Source: Theionarchaea archaeon
Lineage (GTDB): Archaea; Methanobacteriota_B; Thermococci; Methanofastidiosales; SZ-28-30
Assembly: GCA_018992685.1 (NCBI GenBank)
Contig: JACVGT010000010.1
Span: 1 to 64,000 of the forward strand
Length of the DNA: 64,000 bases
Reading direction: 5' to 3'
The notes beneath the pieces are model-generated. The model ran no database searches. It saw only the letters and a list, made by a program, of their open reading frames with translations, and was not told the origin of the DNA. This document shows positions 1 to 8,806 of the stretch, in pieces (the stretch's first letter is position 1; every line of letters starts with the position of its first letter). The position numbers were made by a program, and so were the translations under genes.

Positions 1-81
1 TGCTTCTGTCACTGTGAGGTGTTCTTCCTCTGGCAGTTGGAGTAATTTCCATCGTTCTGTTACCACGTCCAATGGGATCAC
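1..81 (-). CDS. Transposase N-terminus, partial (continues beyond base 1)
   Basis: The minus strand opens with GTG at 81-79 and reads 27 codons to the window edge, beginning V-I-P-L-D-V-V-T-E-R-W-K-L-L and ending L-T-V-T-E-A. An N-terminus of this kind, followed by a helix-turn-helix, is typical of integrase-core transposases of the IS481/IS3 type. Only the first 27 residues are visible, so the catalytic DDE domain cannot be checked. The adjacent repeated end sequence supports the call. It would be transcribed away from ileS. Confidence 0.55.
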   Translation of the reverse strand, partial: MIPLDVVTERWKLLQLPEEEHLTVTEA

Positions 82-144
82 CTTCTGCCAAAGTGTTACC
101 CATGTCTCTACTTACTTTTGTTACCCATGTCCCTACTTATTACA
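1..144 (-). mobile_element. Terminal part of an insertion sequence (IS481/IS3-like integrase-type), cut by the window edge
   Basis: Bases 1-81 on the minus strand encode the start of a transposase-like protein. Outside it lie two 20-base direct copies of GTTACCCATGTC(T/C)CTACTTA at 95-114 and 120-139, 25 bases apart, followed by TTATTACA at 137-144. Read outward, the element would begin TGTAATAAG, and the TGT...ACA type of end is usual for this group. The repeated end motif is the likely transposase binding site. The other end and the target duplication lie outside the window, so the family is an inference from the end structure and the short protein. Confidence 0.6.
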
Positions 145-163
145 TCAAACTCAAAACCGAAAC

Positions 164-173
164 CTTTATAAAC
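164..173 (+). promoter_or_regulatory. TATA box and BRE of ileS
   Basis: CTTTATAAAC is preceded by the purine-rich BRE-like CCGAAA at 157-162. Transcription should start near 195, which is the A of an ATG at 194, and leaves an 89-base leader before ileS. Confidence 0.7.
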
Positions 174-193
174 AGTTTTCTTGAATTTAATTC

Positions 194-226
194 ATGACCC
201 CAAGGGGGAATTTATTTATCGGCTAG
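194..226 (+). CDS. Possible 10-codon leader peptide ahead of ileS
   Basis: ATG at 194 lies where the TATA box predicts the transcript start. It opens a 10-residue frame, MTPRGNLFIG, ending in TAG at 224-226, with one Ile codon (ATC) as its ninth codon. It would be translated from a leaderless end. It matters because a hairpin with a U-run follows at 252-272, just ahead of the ileS ribosome site. That arrangement could allow leader-peptide control, but no experimental or comparative support is visible and the short frame may be chance. Confidence 0.3.
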   Translation: MTPRGNLFIG

Positions 227-251
227 CAAGGAAAGCGAGTTCTCAGGTAGC

Positions 252-272
252 GTGAGCTTTGCTCATTTTTTT
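252..272 (+). terminator. Hairpin plus U7 run in the ileS leader (possible attenuator)
   Basis: TGAGC-TTT-GCTCA (253-265) forms a five-pair stem with a three-base loop and is followed directly by seven T at 266-272. The ileS ribosome site GAGGTGGTGA begins at 273. A hairpin and U-run between promoter and gene can stop transcription early; U-runs alone terminate archaeal RNA polymerase. A regulatory role is inference. Confidence 0.4.
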
Positions 273-283
273 GAGGTGGTGAC

Positions 284-3200
284 ATGAAAGAAGTCGGTGA
301 GTATTCTCCAAATCAACTGGAAGAGAGAACACTAGAGTACTGGAAGAAAAATGACACATTCCTGGAAAGTCTGAGACGAAGAGAAGATGCTCCACCTTTC
401 ATATTCGTGGAAGGACCCCCCACAGCCAACGGATTGCCTGGTGTTCACCATATTCTAGCACGTGCAATGAAAGACGCCTTCTGCAGGTACAAACACATGT
501 CAGGATACCTGGTGAAACGGAAAGGAGGATGGGATACCCATGGATTGCCGGTGGAACTTGAAGTGGAAAAAGAGCTTAACATAAACAGCAAGAGAGAGAT
601 AGAGGAATACGGAATCGAGAAATTCAACCAGAAGTGCAAGGAGAGCGTGTTCCGTTATGAAAAAGAATGGCGTGCCATGACAGAGAGGATGGCCTTCTGG
701 ATTGACATGGACAATCCATATATCACCTTGAAGAACGAGTACATGGAATCTGTATGGTGGTCTCTCAAAGAGATATGGAAGAAAGGCCTCCTGTATAAAG
801 GGCACAAGATTATCCCATACTGCCCCCGATGCGGGACTGCTCTTTCCACCCACGAAATGGCCCAGGGATACAGGACAGTAACAGAACCTTCAGTGTACGT
901 CAAATTCATGACTGAGGATAAGTCTGCCTACTTCTTGGCGTGGACTACTACACCCTGGACCCTCCTTGCCAATCTTGCTCTGACGGTGCACCCTGATTAC
1001 ACGTATGTCAAAGTAAATAACGAGGGGAATATCCTTATTCTGGTCAAGGATCGCCTGGACATACTGGAAGGTGACTTCACCATTCTGGAGGAATTCCCAG
1101 GTAGAGATCTGGAGGGAATGAGATACCATCCTCTTTTTGAATACTGCAATCCGGAAGGAAAGAGGCACGTCGTCATTCTGGGAGATTTTGTCACCACTGA
1201 CGAAGGTACAGGCATCGTGCATACTGCCCCTGCTTTTGGAGAAGAGGACTATGTCATCTGCAGGGAGAATAACGTTGCCTTCTGCCAGCCTGTAGAGGAA
1301 GATGGACGTTTCTCAAAGGATGTCGTCCCCCTTGCGGGTGTATTTGTTAAAGATGCGGATGAGCAGATTCTTGAGATGCTCGATGACAAGCGGCTGCTCT
1401 ACAAGATAGAACCGTACACCCACGAATACCCTTTCTGCTGGCGATGTGATACAGCCCTCCTGTACTATGCCAGGGAGAGCTGGTTCATCAAAATGACTGA
1501 GGTCCGGGACAAGCTCGTCCAAGATAATGACAAGGTGAACTGGACTCCCTCCCACATAAAACACGGAAGATTTGGGAATTTCCTGGAAAATGTCAGAGAC
1601 TGGTCGCTGTCCAGAGAGCGCTACTGGGGAACTCCTCTACCCATATGGGTATGTGAGTGTGGCCTGCAGGAATGCATAGGAAGTGTCCAGGAATTGCGGG
1701 AGAAAGGGGGCCACCTGCCTGAGGATTTTGACTTGCACAGACCCTATGTGGATGAAATCCTCCTGAAATGTCCAGAGTGCGGTGGAACCATGAAAAGGGT
1801 TCCTGACGTCATCGACTGCTGGTACGATTCAGGAAGCGCTCCCTTTGCTCAGTGGCACTACCCCTTTGAGAATCAGGATGTCTTCTCCTACAGCTTTCCT
1901 GCCGATTTCATCTCTGAAGCCCTGGACCAAACCCGTGGGTGGTTTTACTCACTACACGCACTGGGTACCTTGCTGTTTGAAACTGAAACCTTCAGAAACT
2001 GTGTGTGTGATGGACTGGTCTTGGGCAGAGATGGGTCCCGGATGAGCAAGAGCAGGGGAACTGCTGTGGACCCCTGGGCTGTCTTCCAGAGCTATGGGGC
2101 TGATGCCATCCGCTGGTATCTGTACAGTGTGGTATCCCCTGGGGAAAACATACGCTTCTCTGAGGAAGCTGTAGAAGATGTGTACAAAGGATTTCTTAAT
2201 ACACTGTGGAACGTATACTCGTTCTATGTGACCTACGCATTGATCGATGAGTATCATCCTGACGAGGAGAGATTGCCAGTGGAGGAACGACCTGTTCTGG
2301 ATAGATGGATGGAAAGTAGACTGCATTCTCTGGTTCAGCAGGTTGTCTCTCACCTGGATTCTTATGAGGTGCATCTGGCCACCCGGGCCATTGAGGACTT
2401 TGTCACCAATGAGGTGTCCAACTGGTATGTGAGAAGGTCCAGGAGACGATTCTGGAAGCTTGAAAAAGACAGAGACAAGAAGGCAGCGTACGATACCCTG
2501 ACTGAGGTCATGGATATGATCTCCAGGCTGATAGCACCATTCATGCCATACATCAGCGAAGAAATCTACCGGAATGTCCTGGGAAAGGAAAGTGTCCACT
2601 TCAGTGATTATCCAGTGGCAGATGTCACGAAGATTGACACAGCACTGGAGTCACAGATGGAGAAAGCAGTGGCTGCATCAGAAGCAGGGAGGGCTGCCCG
2701 CGCAGAAGCAGGCATCAAGCTGAGACAGCCAATTGCAAAGGCAGTGGTCATAACAGGTGAACCCCTGGGAGTGGTAGCATCTCTCATCAAAGAAGAGCTC
2801 AACGTAAAGGCTCTGGAGGTGAAACCCTCGTCCAGTGAGCTCATGGAGTTCTCAGTGAAATTGAACTACAAGAATGCAGGCCCGAAGTATAAGCAAAAGG
2901 TTGGAGCGGTGGAAAAGGCTCTGGCAGAATTAGATCCCCGAAAAGTGAAGGATGACCTTACAAGAGAGGGAGTTATCTCTGTGACAGTGGAATCGGAACC
3001 AGTCGAGCTCACAGAGGAGGACGTGGTGGTCAAGAGCGCAGTCACGGAAGGATATACTGGAGGGGAGTCACAGGGTGTGACCGTGTTTGTGGAAACAGGG
3101 CTGACAGAGGAACTGAAGAAGGAAGGCCTTGCCAGAGACATTGTCCGAAGAATCCAGGAAATGCGAAAGGAAATGAAGCTGGACTATAAGGACAGTATCC

Positions 3201-3370
3201 AGGTGTATTACACTGGTACTGAGACAGCAGCACAGGCAGTCCGGGAGTTCAAAGACTATATCAAACAGGAAACCCTGGCTACTATACTGGAACAGGGACA
3301 GAACCAGGGATACACAAAATCATGGACAATTGAAGGAGAAACAATAGAACTGTCACTTGCAGTACAGTAA
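284..3370 (+). CDS. ileS: Isoleucyl-tRNA synthetase
   Basis: This cytoplasmic class I aminoacyl-tRNA synthetase charges tRNA-Ile with isoleucine. The Rossmann signature appears as G-V-H-H-I at residues 53-57 (the HIGH position) and the second signature as R-M-S-K-S at 586-590. Several CxxC pairs (CPRCG, CWRCD, CPECG) fit zinc binding. The large insert between the signatures holds the CP1 editing domain, with the T-rich A-W-T-T-T-P-W-T motif. At 1028 residues with a long C-terminal extension it matches the archaeal/eukaryal-type enzyme. The start has GAGGTGGTGA in front. A short leader frame and an attenuator-like hairpin precede the gene. A tRNA-Ile(GAU) gene lies elsewhere in the window. Confidence 0.97.
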   Translation: MKEVGEYSPNQLEERTLEYWKKNDTFLESLRRREDAPPFIFVEGPPTANGLPGVHHILARAMKDAFCRYKHMSGYLVKRKGGWDTHGLPVELEVEKELNINSKREIEEYGIEKFNQKCKESVFRYEKEWRAMTERMAFWIDMDNPYITLKNEYMESVWWSLKEIWKKGLLYKGHKIIPYCPRCGTALSTHEMAQGYRTVTEPSVYVKFMTEDKSAYFLAWTTTPWTLLANLALTVHPDYTYVKVNNEGNILILVKDRLDILEGDFTILEEFPGRDLEGMRYHPLFEYCNPEGKRHVVILGDFVTTDEGTGIVHTAPAFGEEDYVICRENNVAFCQPVEEDGRFSKDVVPLAGVFVKDADEQILEMLDDKRLLYKIEPYTHEYPFCWRCDTALLYYARESWFIKMTEVRDKLVQDNDKVNWTPSHIKHGRFGNFLENVRDWSLSRERYWGTPLPIWVCECGLQECIGSVQELREKGGHLPEDFDLHRPYVDEILLKCPECGGTMKRVPDVIDCWYDSGSAPFAQWHYPFENQDVFSYSFPADFISEALDQTRGWFYSLHALGTLLFETETFRNCVCDGLVLGRDGSRMSKSRGTAVDPWAVFQSYGADAIRWYLYSVVSPGENIRFSEEAVEDVYKGFLNTLWNVYSFYVTYALIDEYHPDEERLPVEERPVLDRWMESRLHSLVQQVVSHLDSYEVHLATRAIEDFVTNEVSNWYVRRSRRRFWKLEKDRDKKAAYDTLTEVMDMISRLIAPFMPYISEEIYRNVLGKESVHFSDYPVADVTKIDTALESQMEKAVAASEAGRAARAEAGIKLRQPIAKAVVITGEPLGVVASLIKEELNVKALEVKPSSSELMEFSVKLNYKNAGPKYKQKVGAVEKALAELDPRKVKDDLTREGVISVTVESEPVELTEEDVVVKSAVTEGYTGGESQGVTVFVETGLTEELKKEGLARDIVRRIQEMRKEMKLDYKDSIQVYYTGTETAAQAVREFKDYIKQETLATILEQGQNQGYTKSWTIEGETIELSLAVQ

Positions 3371-3419
3371 TTTCACTTTTTTTCCATACTTTTTTATAGG
3401 CTTGCTGGAAAAAGAGGTC

Positions 3420-4439
3420 ATGGAGTATGAATCATTTACCAGACAGGCAACTCTTGTCACTGCTCAAGGAAAAGTCTCTCACACGGTGGAACACAGGAAA
3501 GATCCCCTGACGGGAAGGATATCCACCATCTGTCCTGACCTGAAGGATAAGTGGTCCAGTTTTGTGGGAGAGACTGACATGGAGCTGATTAGGGAACTGG
3601 CTGAGAATTCTGCATCCTGGTGTCCTTTCTGCAAATCTATTGAGGAAATAACGCCTGAAGCTGAATACGTCCAAGAAGGAAGATGGTATCTCAATGGTGT
3701 GTGGGTATTCCCCAACCTGTTCCCCAGGACTGCATTTGAAGCTGTTGTAACCTCATCTGAAAATCACTTTCTGTGGCTGGACCAGTTCAGTGAGGAATTT
3801 GTGTTCAACCACGTGAAAGCAGGGATTACCTGTATCATGGATGTACATGCAGCCGATCCCGCGTTAACCCATGCTGTCATTGGCTGGAATTACCTCCCCC
3901 CTGCAGGAGCCTCCCTGACCCATCCGCATATGCAGGTTTCTATGAGAGATATAGCTTTCAACAATCCTGCCTTCTTACAGGAGAAGAGCAGGGAATACTA
4001 CGAAAAAACTGGGTCCAACTACTGGAACGACTGCATGAGGGAAGAGAGGCACATCGCAACTCGAGGACGAACAGTGTGGATGACACCCTATGCACCCACA
4101 GGGTTCAATGAGATTCGGGCAGTGGTGAAAGATGTATCGAACTTCACAGAGCTGGAAGATACTGATATTAGAGATCTTGCAGCAGGCATCAGTAATTCCT
4201 TACGGTTCTATGCAGATCGGGGTTGTTCTGCTTTCAACATGCTTATCTACTCAGGAGATCTTTCACAGCACTCAGATTGGTTCTGGCTTGGTGTAACTTT
4301 AATCACCCGTTCTAATATGAGATCCCTGTACCTCAATATTGATTCCTGGTATATGCCCAAATTGCTGGGAGAGGAGATCGTGGCAGAATCCCCGGAGGAA
4401 CTGGCGCAGGCTGTCAAAGAGTATTTTGGTGGATGCTAA
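3420..4439 (+). CDS. GalT-like nucleotidyltransferase (HIT superfamily)
   Basis: This protein resembles galactose-1-phosphate uridylyltransferases, which move a nucleotide between sugar phosphates through a nucleotidyl-histidine. The sequence shows a CPFC pair near residue 65, of the kind that binds zinc, and T-H-P-H-M-Q, the family's H-P-H active-site motif (usually HPHGQ; here Met replaces Gly). Length (339 residues) fits GalT. The ATG at 3420 follows GAGGT; an upstream in-frame ATG at 3357 overlaps the end of ileS and lacks a ribosome site. The true sugar substrate is not evident; related proteins include ADP-glucose phosphorylases. Confidence 0.75.
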   Translation: MEYESFTRQATLVTAQGKVSHTVEHRKDPLTGRISTICPDLKDKWSSFVGETDMELIRELAENSASWCPFCKSIEEITPEAEYVQEGRWYLNGVWVFPNLFPRTAFEAVVTSSENHFLWLDQFSEEFVFNHVKAGITCIMDVHAADPALTHAVIGWNYLPPAGASLTHPHMQVSMRDIAFNNPAFLQEKSREYYEKTGSNYWNDCMREERHIATRGRTVWMTPYAPTGFNEIRAVVKDVSNFTELEDTDIRDLAAGISNSLRFYADRGCSAFNMLIYSGDLSQHSDWFWLGVTLITRSNMRSLYLNIDSWYMPKLLGEEIVAESPEELAQAVKEYFGGC

Positions 4440-4498
4440 TACTTTTCTGACGTGGAAAAGATGCCAGTTGCGGTACCATCTGGGGATCGGTGGGAAAA

Positions 4499-5764
4499 AT
4501 GGAAAAGAAGTATGACATGGTGGTTGTTGGCTGTGGCATAGCAGGTGCAGTAGCCGGGCTGACTGCCCTAAGAGACGGACTGAAGGTCTGTATCATAGAA
4601 AAAAAAGGAGTATCTCAAATTGGAACCAAACCATGTGGAGAACTGACCACACAGGAAGCACTTGACTTTCTGAAGAACATGTTCGGTCTTTCCATGAGAC
4701 ACTATCCCTTGAAAGGACTCAAGATCTGTACACCATCTGGAAGTACATCCTATGCCAGGGAGCCTTTGTGCACTATTGATCGTTCGGAAATGGGGCAAGT
4801 CCTGGTACGAGCATTGCTGGATCAGGGGGCGGATATATATCACGAATCAGCAAAAAGCCCGATGGGCACGTCATGCGTTAAGGGTGTCCAGACGTCTGCC
4901 CATACTTTTTATGGAACCGTGACACTTGATTGTAGCGGCGTGGCAGCCGCAGTCAGGAGACATCTCCCCATGATGACCCCACAGTTTGGAGCAGCCTACA
5001 AAGAACGAGTAGTGCCAGACAACCCAGTAGAGCTTGAATATGCTACCCTGGTGATTGACAAAACCATAATTCGTTCAGGTTACATGTGGTGTTTTCCCAA
5101 GAGCGAATCTGAGCTGAACGTAGGTGCTGGCGGCATACACTATAAGAAAGCCGCACTGCAGGAGGGCGCACAATTCGTGCTTGATATGCTAGACATATCA
5201 GGAAAGCGCGACCTCCCCGGCATGAGTGCAGTTCCCATCAGCGGACCACTCCCTTCTCTGGTTCACCCGGGAGTTCTAGTGTGTGGTGATGCAGCGGGCC
5301 AGGTAAATCCCCTGACAGGAGAAGGGATAGCTCCCGCAATCACAGCAGGATACTCTGCTGCCAAGACTGTTGCAATAGCTGTTGAGACTGATGACAGCTC
5401 CATCGAAACACTGTGGAGGTACAATTGTGAAGCTGCAGCCTCCTATGGGGTCGTCCATGCTTCTCTGGTACCAGCACGGGATTTCCTGCTATCCCTGGGT
5501 GACAGAGACGTCAATAGGTTCTTGCGTGATGCGGTCTCTGATGAAGACATGGCTAACCTCATCAAGGGAATCATCAACATGGATGCAGGAAAAGTGGCTC
5601 AAATCATCTATAGATGTTGGAAGGCACCACAATTTCTGCATAGACTGTACCAAGCTGCTCAACACATGAATGAAATCAGGAGCTTGTATCTTGATTATCC
5701 TCAGACTCCTGAGGAATTCCCTCTTTGGGCAGAAAAAATGGCCTCGTTGCGCCACTTTGGCTAG
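4499..5764 (+). CDS. Geranylgeranyl reductase family FAD-dependent oxidoreductase
   Basis: A flavoprotein expected to saturate the geranylgeranyl chains of archaeal membrane lipids or of a quinone side chain. The N-terminal FAD-binding G-C-G-I-A-G-A-V motif is near residue 10. The second FAD motif, C-G-D-A-A-G-Q-V-N-P-L-T-G-E-G-I, near residue 260 is characteristic of the geranylgeranyl reductase family. At about 421 residues its length fits. The next gene, 200 bases downstream on the same strand, is a UbiA prenyltransferase, which supports an isoprenoid role. ATG at 4499 follows GGTGGGA; an in-frame GTG at 4490 is an alternative start. Which double bonds or lipid it reduces cannot be told. 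Confidence 0.85.
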   Translation: MEKKYDMVVVGCGIAGAVAGLTALRDGLKVCIIEKKGVSQIGTKPCGELTTQEALDFLKNMFGLSMRHYPLKGLKICTPSGSTSYAREPLCTIDRSEMGQVLVRALLDQGADIYHESAKSPMGTSCVKGVQTSAHTFYGTVTLDCSGVAAAVRRHLPMMTPQFGAAYKERVVPDNPVELEYATLVIDKTIIRSGYMWCFPKSESELNVGAGGIHYKKAALQEGAQFVLDMLDISGKRDLPGMSAVPISGPLPSLVHPGVLVCGDAAGQVNPLTGEGIAPAITAGYSAAKTVAIAVETDDSSIETLWRYNCEAAASYGVVHASLVPARDFLLSLGDRDVNRFLRDAVSDEDMANLIKGIINMDAGKVAQIIYRCWKAPQFLHRLYQAAQHMNEIRSLYLDYPQTPEEFPLWAEKMASLRHFG

Positions 5765-5968
5765 CCGGCAGATATTTCCTGTTGGTTCCAGAAGGGCAAT
5801 TTTGGTTTTTGAGAAGAAAACGTATCCTTTTCTGGATCAGTGATTTCCTCTTTTTCCTGTGAATATCCATGAAAGGCAGAAAGAGACCTTCCCACAGATA
5901 ACTATTTAAAAGAGCACAATATAGGAAAAGGAATCATCTTCTGCACACATGCAGCCGAGGAGAATCAA
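5765..5968. other. Spacer with T-rich runs and the UbiA promoter
   Basis: This spacer holds T-rich runs after the reductase (near 5803 and 5849), likely terminating it, and a TATA box TATTTAAAA at 5903-5911. Transcription should begin near 5933. No gene is visible. Confidence 0.5.
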
Positions 5969-6967
5969 ATGATTCAAGATGCCAAGAAGTCAGGTCGCAC
6001 ATGGCGAGATGTCGCCAAGGGAATGTTTATGGAAATACGGATTATTCCTGTGCTGGTATGGGCCTTCACTGCCGTGCTCATTGGAACTGCCGTGGCATAC
6101 GTGGAAACCGGTACATTCATTCTGAAGCATTTTGTGCTGGCTATGGTCGTTGCCTGCTTGGTCCAGGCATATCCCACCCACGCAGCGAATGAAATCGTGG
6201 ATTGGCTGAGTGGAACAGATGCAAAGGGGCACGGGGGTTCAAAAGTCATTCGTGAAGGACTACTGACTGTTGGTGAGCTGAGACTGATCTTTCTTGGTTC
6301 CATGATTGTGGTGGGAGCTCTGGCAGCATTTGTTGTCATAACAATAGATGTGAGAATGGTCTGGTTTGGGATTGTGGGAATAGCTGCTTCAGTTTTTTAC
6401 TCTGTGCCTCCATTCAAATTGGGATACCATCCTTTTGTGGGAGAATGGGTGGGAGGATTCGTAGGTATTTTTGTGGCTGTAACAGGAAGTTATTTCATCC
6501 AGAGTTTTACCCTCTCATCCGTGGTCATCGTAACAGGTATTGCCGTTGGCATGGCAGACGTTGCAATCATGGAGATGTTTCACACGATTGATTACGAGGC
6601 TGATAGATCAGCAGATCCCCAAAAGAGGACTACAATTGTCTTTTTGGGACCGAGACGGGGACAATTCTATGTCCTGGCTCAGATCGTGGGGAGTTCCATT
6701 TTGTTCTGGGTCCTTGTAATGTATTCGTGGGAATTTGTAGTCCTGGCAGTTGCTTCTACTGCGTGCATCTATTTCTATCACAGATATAACCCTTTGAATG
6801 CATGGGACATCATCAAGAACACAAAACGAGTTACGTGGGCTACCATCAGTTCAGGAGTGGTATTTGCCAGTCTGTCATGGGTATGGTTTATTCTGCTGGC
6901 CCTTCCGGTAGTTATAGGATACTCCTCTCACAAGAAATGGGGAAAGCTGCCCAAGAGAACTGAGTAA
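5969..6967 (+). CDS. UbiA-family prenyltransferase
   Basis: An integral membrane enzyme that attaches a polyprenyl chain to an acceptor. It carries both Asp-rich metal-diphosphate sites: N-E-I-V-D-W-L-S-G-T-D (residues 74-84) and D-Y-E-A-D-R-S-A-D (208-216). About eight or nine hydrophobic segments are evident in its 332 residues. Archaeal members include digeranylgeranylglyceryl phosphate synthase and MenA-like quinone enzymes; the sequence alone does not decide between them. The upstream geranylgeranyl reductase points to lipid or quinone side-chain synthesis. GAGGAGAATCAA precedes the ATG. Confidence 0.85.
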   Translation: MIQDAKKSGRTWRDVAKGMFMEIRIIPVLVWAFTAVLIGTAVAYVETGTFILKHFVLAMVVACLVQAYPTHAANEIVDWLSGTDAKGHGGSKVIREGLLTVGELRLIFLGSMIVVGALAAFVVITIDVRMVWFGIVGIAASVFYSVPPFKLGYHPFVGEWVGGFVGIFVAVTGSYFIQSFTLSSVVIVTGIAVGMADVAIMEMFHTIDYEADRSADPQKRTTIVFLGPRRGQFYVLAQIVGSSILFWVLVMYSWEFVVLAVASTACIYFYHRYNPLNAWDIIKNTKRVTWATISSGVVFASLSWVWFILLALPVVIGYSSHKKWGKLPKRTE

Positions 6968-7050
6968 GAACATGTCTTTCTTCACATGAGGTTGGGATTC
7001 CAGCACTCAGCACTGCAAATGGTTTTATAGGTTAAGAGTGAGGGCTCTTT

Positions 7051-7665
7051 GTGAAAGAACAGAGGACTTTTGGAGAGAAAGGGTTCCTGCAGGAAATGAA
7101 GATCTACCTCATAACTATCATAGTATTCGTCAGTTTTGGATGGTTCTATCTTGAAGAACTTGGGGGACATCGACTTTTTCTTTATCAGATAGATACTGTC
7201 TGCATTTTAATATATTTAGCAGTGGCAACGTACAGCTTTGTGAGAAGACCCTCAGAAGAGAGTACACAACCGTTTGTAGGTTCCTCCTTGGAGACCAAGT
7301 GGACGAATGAATTGGGGAATAAGATCAAGAAATTCGGAGGTATTGGGACGGCAACGTGCTTTCTCGTTGCTGTCGTATACATGGGGGAGAAAGCATTGTA
7401 TGTTGCAGGGGGCGTCTGTGCTGTATTGGCATTGGCCGAGTACCTGCTTCTGGCACCAGTGGCAGGAATCATGCGAAACGTATTGGCCCTTCTCATGATT
7501 GTGGGGTTTATGGGCGGGCTGTTCTTATCGTTCGCTCTTGGTTATTTCAACGCATCACTGGATGCTCTGGCATTAGTCCTGTTTCTCATTTCCTTTGTCA
7601 TACTAGTCTGGGGCGGAGGGATGGACTATCTCTGGAAAAAAATCAAGAAAAGGTACAGGGAGTGA
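7051..7665 (+). CDS. Multi-pass membrane protein of unknown function
   Basis: About 204 residues with five or six hydrophobic segments and no motif I recognise. A first hydrophobic helix follows M-K-I-Y-L-I-T and the C-terminus is basic (K-K-I-K-K-R-Y-R-E). The TATA box TTTTATAG at 7023-7030 puts the transcript start near 7052, so the GTG at 7051 could be a leaderless start. The in-frame ATG at 7096, after AGGAA, is the alternative and would remove 15 residues. It may be co-oriented with, but separately transcribed from, the UbiA gene. No function is proposed. Confidence 0.7.
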   Translation: MKEQRTFGEKGFLQEMKIYLITIIVFVSFGWFYLEELGGHRLFLYQIDTVCILIYLAVATYSFVRRPSEESTQPFVGSSLETKWTNELGNKIKKFGGIGTATCFLVAVVYMGEKALYVAGGVCAVLALAEYLLLAPVAGIMRNVLALLMIVGFMGGLFLSFALGYFNASLDALALVLFLISFVILVWGGGMDYLWKKIKKRYRE

Positions 7666-7780
7666 TCTGACTGACCTCTATTGAGGGGGCCATTCTACAA
7701 CTAGAGAGACTATACATAAGTGGCTACTGCGACATAGAGGATGTCGTATGGCTGGAAATCATATATAGAGGAGGATTTAC

Positions 7781-8521
7781 ATGAATGTGAAACGGATTGG
7801 AACCAGGGGAATCGTCTTCACGTTCTTCGAGCTGGACCAGTATCCCACCAATGTCTTTGTGATAGATGGGCCGTCTCACTTTTTTGTCTGCGACACGTTT
7901 TTGGGACCTGAACCCATGACAGAAATGAAGACCTATCTGACATACCACTTCCATGAGAAACCTTTTCTCATATTCAACTCCCATTATCACTGGGACCACG
8001 TCTGGGGAAATTGTGCCTTTCCTGATTCAGTGGTTCTTTCTCATGATAGCTGCAGAGAAGCTCTGATAGAAAAGGGAGAATCTGAATTGGAACAATATGA
8101 GGAGTATGCCCAAGGTGAAGTAGAAATTCGCTTGCCAACTATCACGTTCAGTGAGCGGATCGTCTTCCCCCAGGAGAGTGTAGAGTTCTTCTATAGCCCC
8201 GGTCACACGAGAGACTCCGCTTCCTGCCGCGATCACATAGACAATACCGTGTTTGTTGGGGACAACGTTGAAGCACCCATCCCGTACCTGTTTTACTCTG
8301 GGTTGAAGGAATACCTCGACACACTGGAAGTGTATTCACGATTTCAAGCGTTCACACTCGTGCCAGGACACGGAGAACTGTGTGGGTACTCTTTGCTACA
8401 TGAAAATCAAGAATATGTCAAAGCTTTCATGGAGAACGATACAGGGAAATTTCAAGAAGGAATATATGCACACATCCACAACGTAAATGTGAAGGTGCAG
8501 GAAGACCTGATGAAAGAGTAG
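7781..8521 (+). CDS. Metallo-beta-lactamase-fold hydrolase
   Basis: The protein shows the zinc-binding motif S-H-Y-H-W-D-H near residue 67 (HxHxDH), then G-H-T-R-D-S, then V-G-D-N with the bridging Asp, and V-P-G-H-G-E near residue 196. This is the full ligand set of the fold, which hydrolyses many esters, thioesters or lactams. At 246 residues it is a single-domain enzyme. GAGGAGGATTTAC precedes the ATG, and a TATA-like TATACATAA lies at 7711-7719. The substrate is unknown. The gene stands alone between a membrane protein and the first M29-like gene. Confidence 0.85.
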   Translation: MNVKRIGTRGIVFTFFELDQYPTNVFVIDGPSHFFVCDTFLGPEPMTEMKTYLTYHFHEKPFLIFNSHYHWDHVWGNCAFPDSVVLSHDSCREALIEKGESELEQYEEYAQGEVEIRLPTITFSERIVFPQESVEFFYSPGHTRDSASCRDHIDNTVFVGDNVEAPIPYLFYSGLKEYLDTLEVYSRFQAFTLVPGHGELCGYSLLHENQEYVKAFMENDTGKFQEGIYAHIHNVNVKVQEDLMKE

Positions 8522-8723
8522 ATGGTGCCACCACAATTTGCTGACTTTCTGGGAGGGTCAACGGGTCGCCTTCTGTCTTCCGGGAGTTGGTTCACTCGAT
8601 CTCGACTTTAGAATCACCTCTTTAGGATATTTTCTTTCAGAAGACCGTCATTGAAGGCTCAATTCTTTGTGTAACCTTTGGACATAGTTTCTTTTCTCCA
8701 GATTTTGCGATATGAATGACACA

Positions 8724-8750
8724 CCTGAATATTTCGGGAAAATGAATAAA
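8724..8750 (+). promoter_or_regulatory. Promoter element shared with the paralogous gene at 10882
   Basis: A 27-base block with core TTTCGGGAAAA followed by AATAAA recurs at 10806-10832 with only three differences. Each copy precedes one of the two M29-like paralogues by 50-80 bases. The A-T-rich end serves as a TATA-like box and the G-G-G-A-A-A-A part as a BRE. The rest of the 285-base spacer (8522-8806) shows no gene. Confidence 0.5.
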
Positions 8751-8806
8751 CGTTCTCACCTCAAAGGCAATACTAGAATAGAACCCCTACACATGGAGGA
8801 ACGACC

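Noticed and set aside
1952..2599. 215-codon open frame opposite ileS
   Set aside because: It is a shadow of the ileS coding sequence with no ribosome site and no recognisable motif.
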